8,617 nt of DNA, taken from the NCBI GenBank assembly GCA_964620535.1, contig CAZUHN010000076.1:1-8617 (forward strand). Reading direction: 5' to 3'. Shown here in pieces: positions 1 to 6,791 of this stretch. Position numbers and translations under genes: made by a program. The stretch comes from CAZUHN01 sp964620535. GTDB lineage: Bacteria; UBA8248. The notes below the pieces were generated by a model, which ran no database searches, was not told the origin of the DNA, and saw nothing but the letters and a program-made list of their open reading frames with translations. How positions within the stretch are numbered: the stretch's first letter is position 1; each line of letters opens with the position of its first letter.

Positions 1-578
1 TGGCTGCGAACTCTCCTGCAAAGATGAAAGCTCGGCGGCGCGGGGTCGATTCCCAATCCACTGTGGTCATCTCACGAACCCTTGAAATCACGAAAGGTCT
101 ATCACGCCCGGGTTGTCGACGTAAAGCTTGGAAGGGGAAGGGGGGCAATGGGTCGTTCCACCTCGCGTACTCTCGGTATCTACACAGGCAAAGAGAGGAT
201 TCGAGAATCCTTGGCCCTATGTCTGGCTTGGAGGCCGAAAAATTAAACGCCTCATCCAGCTGAATGCGTATCTCGTTTTCCGGAAATTCTTCCTAACGGC
301 GCGTAACTCGCCTCCAGCACTGTCTCGGAAAAGCGGTTTCGGGTTATTTGCGGGCTGATTGGAACGGGGCATTGGACTGGCTTTTCGCCGAACGGATTCC
401 GGTCCCCACTCCGGACGCTTCCCCAGCACGACGATTCCCTTTGTTCAAAGTATATTTTGCCCGTAGACACCATAGATTTGCGATGATATTTTCCCCAGGA
501 ATATCGGCATATTTGAACCCGCTCGATATCCAGAAATCATGGCAATGGGGTCGAGTCTTCTTTAAAACGGAACAAATT
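1..578. other. Left-edge region without a supportable gene
   Basis: No reading frame on either strand here has recognisable protein motifs or a convincing start site. The kdsD frame is open back to a start-like codon at 348, but the translation upstream of 579 resembles no part of the sugar isomerase family and looks like chance. A short stretch near 40-56 resembles a tRNA T-arm but pairs at only three positions. The region has one interrupted palindrome (196-211). It is probably non-coding or degraded sequence plus the kdsD leader; I found no convincing sigma-70 promoter. Confidence 0.5.
196..211. repeat. Interrupted palindrome, 7-bp arms
   Basis: AGGATTC and GAATCCT flank a 2-base centre (GA). 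The arms are perfect. A two-base loop cannot form a normal hairpin, so if functional this would more likely be a protein-binding dyad than an RNA structure. There is no T-tract after it, and it may be chance. Confidence 0.3.
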
Positions 579-1541
579 ATGGATCCGGTCGAACGAGGAA
601 AAAAAACCTTGCGCATTGAAGCCGAGGCTATCGGACGGCTTCCGGATCGCTTGGGGGAAGATTTCGCCAAAGCGGTGAATATCATTCGCACTTGCAAAGG
701 CCGCGTTGTCGTATCGGGAATGGGAAAAAGCGGACTTGTCGGGCAAAAGGTTGCCGCTACGCTCGCAAGCGTTGGCGCGCCCTCTTTATTCCTCCATTCC
801 GCCGAAGGGGTCCATGGCAATTTGGGTATGGCCACGAACGACGATGTTGTACTGGCGTATTCGTATAGCGGCGAGACGGAAGAGCTGCTTCAACTGTTAC
901 CTTTGTTCGGACGGTTGGGGATCCCCGTGATTGCCGTTACCGGTGACAAGAATTCGACTTTGGCGGAAGTCGCCGATGTGGTACTTGACGTCGCGGTAGA
1001 GAAGGAGGCTTGTCCGATGAACCTTACTCCGACAGCCAGCAGTACGGCATCTCTTGCCATGGGGGATGCGCTCGCGATAGCCGTTCTTGAGGCCAGTGGA
1101 TTTCGAGAGGAAGATTTCGCGCGATTTCACCCCGGCGGCGTTTTGGGAAAGCGGTTGCGGCGGGTGGGGGATTTGATGTTCTCGGGCGATTCGGTGCCAA
1201 TAGTGCGGGAGAGCGCTCCCCTCGTGGAAGTAATCCACGAGATCGGCAAAAACAATTTGGGGATGACCTGCGTGGTGAATGATGGAGATCGCCTTGGCGG
1301 GATCATCACAGATGGCGATCTTCGGCGGGCGTTGGAGGCATCGAATGGCTTGCTCAATGCCGACGCAAAAGCATTGATGTCATCTTCGCCGAAAACGATC
1401 GGGCCGGGAGAAATGGCCGAGGCCGCTCTCCGAATAATGGAGGACTCCACGATAACCTCTTTGGTTGTAACGGGGAAGAAGGAGAAACAAATTCTAGGCG
1501 TTATTCATCTTCATCACATTTTGCGGGCGGGTGTCGTATGA
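579..1541 (+). CDS. kdsD: Arabinose-5-phosphate isomerase (KdsD/KpsF family)
   Basis: This 320-residue cytoplasmic enzyme interconverts D-ribulose 5-phosphate and D-arabinose 5-phosphate, the first committed step toward Kdo for lipopolysaccharide. An N-terminal SIS domain (about 10-175) carries GMGKSG (47-52) and SGETEE (97-102), followed by EKEACP (141-146) and FHPGG (183-187). Two CBS domains follow (about 195-255 and 263-318), including the family signature ITDGDLRRALE (243-253), and the protein ends in LRAGVV like E. coli KdsD. By position, K50, E102, E143 and H184 match the E. coli catalytic residues K59, E111, E152 and H193. The ATG at 579 is chosen because homology begins there and the length matches the family (about 320-330); the 77 codons upstream in frame look non-homologous. 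The ribosome-binding site is weak (GGA about 8 bases upstream). The gene stands alone: no kdsA, kdsC or lpt gene is adjacent. The kpsF capsule paralogue cannot be excluded. Confidence 0.95.
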   Translation: MDPVERGKKTLRIEAEAIGRLPDRLGEDFAKAVNIIRTCKGRVVVSGMGKSGLVGQKVAATLASVGAPSLFLHSAEGVHGNLGMATNDDVVLAYSYSGETEELLQLLPLFGRLGIPVIAVTGDKNSTLAEVADVVLDVAVEKEACPMNLTPTASSTASLAMGDALAIAVLEASGFREEDFARFHPGGVLGKRLRRVGDLMFSGDSVPIVRESAPLVEVIHEIGKNNLGMTCVVNDGDRLGGIITDGDLRRALEASNGLLNADAKALMSSSPKTIGPGEMAEAALRIMEDSTITSLVVTGKKEKQILGVIHLHHILRAGVV

Positions 1542-1560
1542 TTTTTTCAATATGCGCAAA

Positions 1561-1585
1561 ATGCTTGCAGAAAAGAGCATCTTTT
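1561..1585 (+). terminator. Weak candidate terminator after kdsD
   Basis: About 20 bases after the kdsD stop, ATGCT (1561-1565) can pair with AGCAT (1576-1580) across a 10-base loop, followed by CTTTTA. The stem is only five pairs and the T-run is short, so this is a weak intrinsic terminator at best. Confidence 0.25.
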
Positions 1586-1601
1586 AATCCTCTGGCACTA
1601 T

Positions 1602-1656
1602 GAAGCGAACGCTTCGGAACCGCTGGATGCGCGATTGAAACGACATCCATTTCAAT
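1602..1656. repeat. Cluster of short inverted repeats between kdsD and the lipoprotein gene
   Basis: Three perfect inverted repeats lie within 55 bases: GAAGCG/CGCTTC around AA (1602-1615); TGGATG (1624-1629) with CATCCA (1644-1649); and ATTGAAA (1634-1640) with TTTCAAT (1650-1656). The second and third interleave, so they could not form fully at once. None is followed by a T-tract on the plus strand. They could be an mRNA leader or 3'-end structure, or chance in an AT-rich spacer. Confidence 0.3.
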
Positions 1657-1779
1657 AAAATAACGGCGACAAAAAGAAGATTTCTTGAATGGAATAATTC
1701 GGTTGTTCCTCGCAGGGAGAGGATGTTACCCTTTTTGGATTGTTATTGATTCGCCCCCTTGAACAATTTTGGGGATGGT

Positions 1780-2244
1780 TTGAGTCCGCTGATTATTGGA
1801 ATAACCGTTGGCAGGTGCAACTGGTTTTTTCTTCCTGTTTTTCTGAGCATTACTCTATCTATTACTGGTTGTGTAATCATTCCGGCTGCTCTCGTCACTG
1901 CGTCGGCTGTGGGCGTCGAATATTCTATGACAAACGTGGCCTCGAAAGTGTTCCCGGTGGAAAGGTTTCAAGCGCAAGAAGCCGTCAATAACGCCGTCGA
2001 GCGACTCACACTGAATGTGGATAAGACATGGGAGGCCAAAGAAAGTGAGGCAATCCTCATTGCATCAACGGAGAAGCACAATATTGAAATTCGGGTCGAA
2101 ACATTCGCTCCAAGCGCAACGAAAGTTTGGGTAAATGCCTACAATAAAGAAATTTCATTTTTGAAGGACAAATCTTTGGCTACAGCAGTGCTTCTTGAGA
2201 CCGAAAGGGAATTGGGAGTTAACCGGCAAAGGATAATGAAATGA
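1780..2244 (+). CDS. DUF3568-like outer-membrane lipoprotein
   Basis: This is a small lipoprotein of 154 residues from the TTG at 1780, or 161 from an upstream in-frame TTG at 1759. After an Arg, a hydrophobic run ends in the lipobox SITGC with its Cys at residue 31 (38 from the longer start), giving a signal peptidase II site. The mature part has an Ala/Val stretch ending in GVEYSMTN, then a segment about a Trp (DKTWEAKES), a beta-rich middle and a closing helix resembling the DUF3568 pattern (a secreted domain of unknown function with a similar Trp segment and C-terminal ETEREL-like helix). TTG 1780 is preferred because GGGGA lies just before it, though at only four bases' spacing; TTG 1759 has no recognisable ribosome-binding site. 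No function is known. The domain call is from memory of the pattern, not a search. Confidence 0.7.
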   Translation: MSPLIIGITVGRCNWFFLPVFLSITLSITGCVIIPAALVTASAVGVEYSMTNVASKVFPVERFQAQEAVNNAVERLTLNVDKTWEAKESEAILIASTEKHNIEIRVETFAPSATKVWVNAYNKEISFLKDKSLATAVLLETERELGVNRQRIMK

Positions 2245-2250
2245 AAGGCA

Positions 2251-2290
2251 AGGGTTTTGGGGCCTTTGGCAAAGAACCCTCCGAGGGTTC
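2251..2290 (+). promoter_or_regulatory. Hairpin with an alternative partner after the lipoprotein gene
   Basis: GAACCCT (2274-2280) and AGGGTTC (2284-2290) form a perfect 7-bp stem with a three-base loop. The upstream AGGGTT (2251-2256) could instead pair with AACCCT (2275-2280). The first stem would hide the AGGG that serves as Shine-Dalgarno for the ATG at 2292. No T-run follows, so it is not a standard intrinsic terminator. It could be a 3'-end structure of the lipoprotein mRNA or chance. Confidence 0.3.
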
Positions 2291-2291
2291 C

Positions 2292-2399
2292 ATGAAAAGA
2301 ATTTTCATGCAAATTATTCCTGTGTTGCTTATTGACCTGTTCTTGTGTATTACCTATCTCCGGTTTATTTGGCGCAAGCCGCGCCCAGCATCCCAATAA
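2292..2399 (+). CDS. Possible 35-residue membrane peptide or signal-peptide relic
   Basis: The ATG has GAGGG about four bases upstream. The peptide opens MKRIF, continues with a hydrophobic segment (about residues 7-23, IIPVLLIDLFLCIT) and ends basic (WRKPRPASQ), so it could be a single-pass small membrane protein. Alternatively it is the start of a broken secreted-protein gene: another frame after about 2345 reads PVYLAQAAPSIP, which looks like the end of a signal peptide with an AQA-type cleavage site. I recognise no family. Its position between a lipoprotein gene and a pseudogene favours a relic. Confidence 0.3.
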   Translation: MKRIFMQIIPVLLIDLFLCITYLRFIWRKPRPASQ

Positions 2400-2452
2400 T
2401 CGCCGGGGGTCCATTATTCGTCAGCCCGCAATATCCTCAAACTAAACCGCAT

Positions 2453-2870
2453 TTAATCTGGGAAAGATTTAACCGCCTTCACGGGCGCACTCGTCAATTC
2501 TTCCCTCAAGTAGGGCGTACGGGTGAGAATTTCCGCATCTTAAAAACCGACCTATTGCAATCCGGCCAAATATTCTTTTTCTGTGATGGCACCCGCGATG
2601 TATTCGCCCCAATCTTCCTGGGATCCCTCCAACTCAAAATCCTCTTCCCTCAGGATATCTGAAACGACAATTCGACCACCTAGCTGAAGCACACGGTGGG
2701 TTTCCCTGTAAACGGCATTTTTGTCAGGTGAAAGATTGATTACGTAATTGCTGATGATGACGTCAACGCTCATATTCTCAACGGGCATGGATTCCGTCTC
2801 GCCGGTCATGAATTCAACATTGTCCATCGGATATATTCCAAGAGCCTGATGGTTGCGCTGACAGGCGGTT
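2453..2870 (-). pseudogene. arsM: Arsenite methyltransferase remnant, C-terminal part
   Basis: Intact ArsM transfers methyl groups from S-adenosylmethionine to trivalent arsenic in the cytoplasm. Here only the second half remains. From about 2827 the frame reads NVEFMTGETESMP, VDVIISNYVINLSPDKNAV, then RVLQLGGRIVVSDIL and EYIAGAITEKEYLAGLQ, all in ArsM order. A TAG (2552-2554) interrupts, yet the same frame resumes with VGF, a TAA (2540-2542), then DAEILTRTPYLREEL and an ending like the family's ITVKAVK, stopping at TAA 2453-2455. The SAM-binding glycine motif and N-terminal third are absent. Both positions usually occupied by Cys (the ISNCVINL-type motif and the Cys before AGAI) are Tyr. Homology upstream of the ATG at 2827 (through about 2870) is faint. 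The 91-residue open part (2552-2827) could be miscalled as a small gene. I judge it non-functional. Confidence 0.85.
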
Positions 2871-3611
2871 TCTTTATTGTTGCGGGGAAAATTTTCCCAG
2901 GCGGAGTGGATTCTCTTTTGGAAAGGAACAGGATGGGGGCCTGATCGACTTCATCGAGGTTTAGAGAAGAATCAGATCGGATTTTGTTGCCCTTGTCGTT
3001 TTCTGCTCGGATGGGGCCGATGTTGGCCAGCGGGGGGGTCTCTTCGATTTCTGTAATTTCAATCGAAGATGGGAATTTTGGCAGGACGAGGCGATTCGAA
3101 TGAACCTCTTCTCCGTCGAGGAGCTTGCCCTGCTCCTCGGGGAGGAGATCTTCCATCGGTATCCGGGCGGTTTTGTTGGGTTCCTCGGGTTTATCGGTCT
3201 GGGGAAGAATCTCTTGTGATTTCTCCATCCAGCCGGGCTCGGGCAAATTCTCGTCATAATTCCGGGGAATCTCCTCCGTCGAAATCTCTGGATTTTCCTC
3301 GGACCCATCCTGCGGTTCCCCGGAAATTGATCCTTCGTACTCCTCTTCCAACAAAATAAAAGGTTCCGCTTCGATGGGAATGAGGGTCTCGGTTTCAGAT
3401 GATACAGAGATCTTCTTCTCGGCAGGAGAGGATGCTTTGGCGGATGCGCTCGAGGAGGGTGGAGGGTTTAGAATCTGACTCAGAAGCACCTGCTCCGCCT
3501 CCCGGAGGATACGGATGCTCCGGCCCGCCTCGTTCCAATTCGATTCCCGTTCTTGTATCTGTTTTTGGAGGTAACACCCAGGAGGTCTTCAGGAGATATG
3601 TCGTCCGGCAT
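2806..3611 (-). CDS. Hypothetical acidic, proline-rich protein with an apparent frameshift
   Basis: I do not recognise the family. The gene seems to start at ATG 3611 (AAGGAGT at 3621-3627 is a good ribosome-binding site) with MPDDISPEDLLGVTSK. At a run of five A's (plus-strand T 3562-3566) the meaningful frame shifts by one base into QIQERESNWNEAGRSIRIL and REAEQVLLSQIL, a helical, charged segment. The frame then stays open to TGA at 2806, about 268 residues after repair. The first part of that second frame has no start codon until GTG 3489, so an automatic call would be the 227-residue 3489-2806 piece. That piece is about 19% Asp/Glu and 12% Pro with no membrane segment, so probably disordered. 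Codon choice looks like real coding sequence. The last 20 or so codons overlap the arsM remnant in another frame, so the natural C-terminus is probably lost. One missing A (mutation or assembly error) would explain the shift. Confidence 0.55.
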
Positions 3612-3651
3612 TGGGTTTTGACTCCTTGTGAGGTTTAAAGAATCGAGTGGG

Positions 3652-3670
3652 CCAAAAAACTTTGGTTTTT
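3652..3670 (+). terminator. Weak A/T hairpin followed by five T's
   Basis: CCAAA (3652-3656) pairs with TTTGG (3661-3665) across AAAC, followed by TTTTT. The stem is short and AT-rich, and no plus-strand gene ends nearby. It sits in the 260-base divergent spacer between the acidic-protein gene and polA, so it may be chance or part of a leader. Confidence 0.2.
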
Positions 3671-3871
3671 CGCGTCATGACCCATAAACCACATCAAGAA
3701 GAGTATGGTCTTCGTCGGCATATCGTCAATTATCCATTGAAAAACAATAAATTGCGGGAGCCATCCGGCTGGTTCGTCAAAGGGCGCGTGATGTGTTGCC
3801 AGAAGAGGAGACTCGTGCGAGGTTTTGAAAAATTCACCGGCAGTCTCTCCTCATACACGGAACCGCTGTAA

Positions 3872-6610
3872 ATGGCGAAAATCGAGAAACAGATTTATCT
3901 CATCGACGGTTCGGGTTACATGTTCCGGGCTTTTTACGCCATGTTTCGCCAGCGTCTTTCGAACTCGCACGGCTTGCCGACGGGGGGGATTCTGGTTTTC
4001 GCCCGAATGCTCTTAAAAGTCATTCGGGACAAATCCCCCGACTATATTGCAGTTGCCTTCGACACGCCCGAGCCTACTTTTCGCCACGAACTTTATCCCG
4101 CTTACAAAGCGAACCGCGACGCCCCCCCCGAGGACCTTGTCGCCCAAATCCCCTATATGCAACGAGCGGTTGAAGTGCTTCGGATTCCTGTCCTCGTCCA
4201 GCCCGGCGCCGAGGCGGACGACCTTATCGGATCCGTGGCGGCGCAGGCGGTCGCCGAGGGTTTTTGCGCGGTCCTTGTCACGGCGGATAAGGATTTTATG
4301 CAGCTCGTAAGCGAAAAAGTGATGGTGTGGGATCCGATGAAGGACGTTACGTTCGGCCCCGCCGAGGTGGAAAAACGGTGGGGGGTGCCGCCGGATAAAG
4401 TTATCGATGTGCAGGCGCTCATGGGAGATTCTTCCGACAACGTTCCCGGTGTTCCCGGGATTGGCGAAAAAACGGCCATCGCCCTCATCCAGGAGTTCGG
4501 AGGCCTGGAGGTCGTCCTCAACTCCGTCGAACACATCAAACGGGCCAAGCAACGCCAAAACATCGAGGACAATTCCGATCTCGCGCGCCTCTCCAAAGAA
4601 CTTTGCACAATCCGGCGAAACTGGCCGTTGGAGAAAAATCTGGAATCCTGCCGTCTCGGGGATGCGGACTTCGAAGCGGCGAGCAAGCTTTTTGTCGAGG
4701 AGCTCGAATTTAATAACATACTGGAACAGCTCCCGGGTTACGCGGGCTCCAGATTGGATACGGAGTCGAAAGAAAACGGTTCGCCTGCCTCTCGAAAGAC
4801 CGAAAAAGGGTTTGATTACCGCATTGTACGCACGAAAAAGGAACTCGCCGCTTTTTCAAAAGAGCTCAACAAGGCAAAGCGGGTTTCATTGGACTTGGAG
4901 ACGACCTCCCTCAATCCCATGCGTGCGGAAATTGTGGGGTTCAATTTCTCCATGAAAGCCGGGCGGGCTTTCTATATTCCGATAGGCCACGAAGGGCTCG
5001 AGGTCGGCCCCCAACTCCCACTCAAGGAAATCCTGGGAGTCATAAAAAAACCTCTGACTTCCCCCAAGGCGGAAAAGGTCGGCCAAAACCTCAAGTATGA
5101 TCTGGCTATCTTGGCGGGGGCCGGCCTGACGGTAAACGGTCCAGTGTTTGACACCATGGTCAGTTCCTATCTCATTCACTCCGATCGGACGAGTCATGGC
5201 CTGGATCACCTCTCTGAAGTGTACTTAGGCGAAAAAACGATCAAGTACGCCGATTTGTGCGGCACGGGGGCAAAACAGATCCCCTTTTCTCATGTGCCAA
5301 TCGACGCGGCTGCGCGCTACGGCTGCCAAGACGCGGACTTCACAATCAAGATCGCCGATCGCATGAAAAGTGAGTTGAAGGAAATGGATTTGAAGGTGCT
5401 ATTCTACGATCTTGAAATGCCCCTCCTTCGGGTTATTCTGGAAATGGAGTTGACGGGTATCCGGCTCGATTCGGTGTTCCTGAAGAAAATGGGCAAGAAA
5501 CTCTCTAAGCTGCTCGAGAAAATGAAGGAGAAAATTTACGAGCTTGCGGGCCAGGAGTTCAACGTGAACTCGACCCCTCAGCTTCGGGAGATTTTGTTCT
5601 CCAAACTGGATCTTCCTGTCATTCGAAGGACCAAAACAGGACCTTCCACAGATATTGATACATTGGAAAGGCTCTCACTCCAGCATCCTCTTCCTCAGGA
5701 AATCTTGAATTATCGCCAGCTTGCTAAGTTGAAGAATACGTATGTGGACACGCTTCCCGGTCTGGTTAATCAAAAAACGGGGCGAATACACGCAAAGTTC
5801 AACCAAACTGTGGCGGCCACAGGCCGGCTGAGCGGCGCGGATCCCAACTTGCAGAATATTCCCATCCGAACCGAATTGGGCCGTGAGATTCGTCGTGCCT
5901 TCCTGCCGGAAGAAGGGTGGAAGCTCCTTTCTGTGGATTATAGCCAGATCGAACTTCGTGTCCTCGCCCACTTCACGGAAGACTCGGGTCTCATTTCCGC
6001 TTTCGAGCGCGGGGAGGACATTCACGCCACCACGGCGGCCGCCGTCTACGGCGCCTCGCCCGCCGATGTCACAGGCGAGATGCGCCGGGTGGCCAAGGCC
6101 GTAAACTTTGGCATCGTTTACGGGCAGCGGGCCTTCGGCCTTTCGCAAACCCTGGGAATTTCTCGAGGCGAGGCGCAATCGTTTATCGATACCTACTTTG
6201 AACGTTTTTCCAAAGTACCCGTTTTTATTGACAATGCTATTGCCGAGGGAGAAAAATGCGGTTATGTTGTCACCCTATTGAATCGCAGGCGGTACGTTCC
6301 GGATCTGATGAGCCGGAATAAAAATTTTCGAAACGCCGCTGAACGGACAGCGATCAACTCCATCATGCAGGGAAGCGCGGCCGACATCATCAAGAAGGCC
6401 ATGATCAACATTTCAGGCAGGCTGAAAAAGGAAAAGCGTAACTCGAGAATGCTCGTCCAGGTGCACGATGAACTTCTTTTCGAGGTTCCACCGAAAGAAC
6501 TGAAGCCGGTTACGAAACTTGTCTCCGAAGAGATGGAAGGGGCGGTTTCGATTCGTGTCCCTCTTGCGGTGGATTCCAGCGTGGGAGACAATTGGGGCGA
6601 CGTTCATTAA
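3872..6610 (+). CDS. polA: DNA polymerase I with 5'-nuclease and proofreading domains
   Basis: At 912 residues this is a full-length Pol I, which fills repair gaps and removes Okazaki RNA primers. The 5'-nuclease domain (about 1-290) has IDGSGYMFRAFYAM (11-24), the PAYKANRD arch (76-83), AEADDLIG (113-120), TADKDF (137-142) and GDSSDNVPGVPGIGEK (185-200). The 3'-5' exonuclease (about 315-500) keeps its metal residues: D341 and E343 in LDLETT, N406 and D410 in QNLKYD, Y483 and D487 in YGCQD, so proofreading is predicted active, unlike in Taq. The polymerase domain has the TGRLSGADPNLQNIP region (650-664), motif A with D689 (SVDYSQIELR), motif B with R738/R739, K742, F746 and Y750 (KAVNFGIVYG), and motif C with D866 (VQVHDELLFEV). 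F746 matches E. coli F762. The ATG at 3872 begins IEKQIYLIDGSGYMFRAF as in the family; the ribosome-binding site is weak. Confidence 0.98.
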   Translation: MAKIEKQIYLIDGSGYMFRAFYAMFRQRLSNSHGLPTGGILVFARMLLKVIRDKSPDYIAVAFDTPEPTFRHELYPAYKANRDAPPEDLVAQIPYMQRAVEVLRIPVLVQPGAEADDLIGSVAAQAVAEGFCAVLVTADKDFMQLVSEKVMVWDPMKDVTFGPAEVEKRWGVPPDKVIDVQALMGDSSDNVPGVPGIGEKTAIALIQEFGGLEVVLNSVEHIKRAKQRQNIEDNSDLARLSKELCTIRRNWPLEKNLESCRLGDADFEAASKLFVEELEFNNILEQLPGYAGSRLDTESKENGSPASRKTEKGFDYRIVRTKKELAAFSKELNKAKRVSLDLETTSLNPMRAEIVGFNFSMKAGRAFYIPIGHEGLEVGPQLPLKEILGVIKKPLTSPKAEKVGQNLKYDLAILAGAGLTVNGPVFDTMVSSYLIHSDRTSHGLDHLSEVYLGEKTIKYADLCGTGAKQIPFSHVPIDAAARYGCQDADFTIKIADRMKSELKEMDLKVLFYDLEMPLLRVILEMELTGIRLDSVFLKKMGKKLSKLLEKMKEKIYELAGQEFNVNSTPQLREILFSKLDLPVIRRTKTGPSTDIDTLERLSLQHPLPQEILNYRQLAKLKNTYVDTLPGLVNQKTGRIHAKFNQTVAATGRLSGADPNLQNIPIRTELGREIRRAFLPEEGWKLLSVDYSQIELRVLAHFTEDSGLISAFERGEDIHATTAAAVYGASPADVTGEMRRVAKAVNFGIVYGQRAFGLSQTLGISRGEAQSFIDTYFERFSKVPVFIDNAIAEGEKCGYVVTLLNRRRYVPDLMSRNKNFRNAAERTAINSIMQGSAADIIKKAMINISGRLKKEKRNSRMLVQVHDELLFEVPPKELKPVTKLVSEEMEGAVSIRVPLAVDSSVGDNWGDVH

Positions 6611-6684
6611 TACGCGTGGCAATAGAACGTCTCGCTTGGAACGTATTCAATAGATTTTTCGATGTTTTTCGGATTCACCTCCAT

Positions 6685-6713
6685 TTGCCCCCGAATGTAT
6701 AACGCCCTAATAT
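6685..6713 (+). promoter_or_regulatory. Candidate sigma-70 promoter for the phosphatase gene
   Basis: TTGCCC (6685-6690) and TAATAT (6708-6713) are separated by 17 bases; each matches the consensus hexamer at four of six positions. Transcription would start near 6720, giving a leader of about 70 bases before ATG 6790. This is weak pattern evidence only. Confidence 0.3.
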
Positions 6714-6762
6714 AGATTTTGTTGTCGCCGCGCCCTGGCATTTAACAATCCGTTCATATTAT

Positions 6763-6791
6763 TTGACCAAAGGATTCCTCCTCTTTCTAAT
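6763..6791 (+). promoter_or_regulatory. Near-consensus promoter overlapping the phosphatase start codon
   Basis: TTGACC (6763-6768), a 17-base spacer and TCTAAT (6786-6791) each differ from the sigma-70 consensus at one base, the best promoter match in the window. It lies over the ATG at 6790, so its transcript would begin a few bases inside the gene and lack the start codon. It therefore cannot drive the full-length protein, and may be chance or an internal promoter toward rnr. Confidence 0.35.

Noticed and set aside
30..62. tRNA- or tmRNA-like T-arm (GGGGTCGATTCCC)
   Set aside because: Only three base pairs form around the loop, the acceptor end does not lead to CCA at the right place, and no D- or anticodon arm can be drawn.
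348..578. 77-codon in-frame N-terminal extension of kdsD
   Set aside because: The extension shows no similarity to the isomerase family and no ribosome-binding site. The family-like N-terminus and usual length both begin at ATG 579.
2552..2827. Intact 91-residue methyltransferase gene
   Set aside because: It lacks the SAM-binding N-terminus, and recognisable ArsM sequence continues past its stop codon, so it is a fragment of a pseudogene.
3552..3572. Programmed -1 frameshift site
   Set aside because: The run is CCAAAAAC; the heptamer in the starting frame does not fit X XXY YYZ, so a plain indel is simpler.
3647..3871. 74-residue plus-strand ORF ending at the polA start
   Set aside because: No recognisable motif, no clear ribosome-binding site, and composition like random translation of the spacer.
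4013..4719. Long minus-strand ORFs of 181 and 188 residues
   Set aside because: They are antisense shadows of the polA 5'-nuclease domain and carry no motif of their own.
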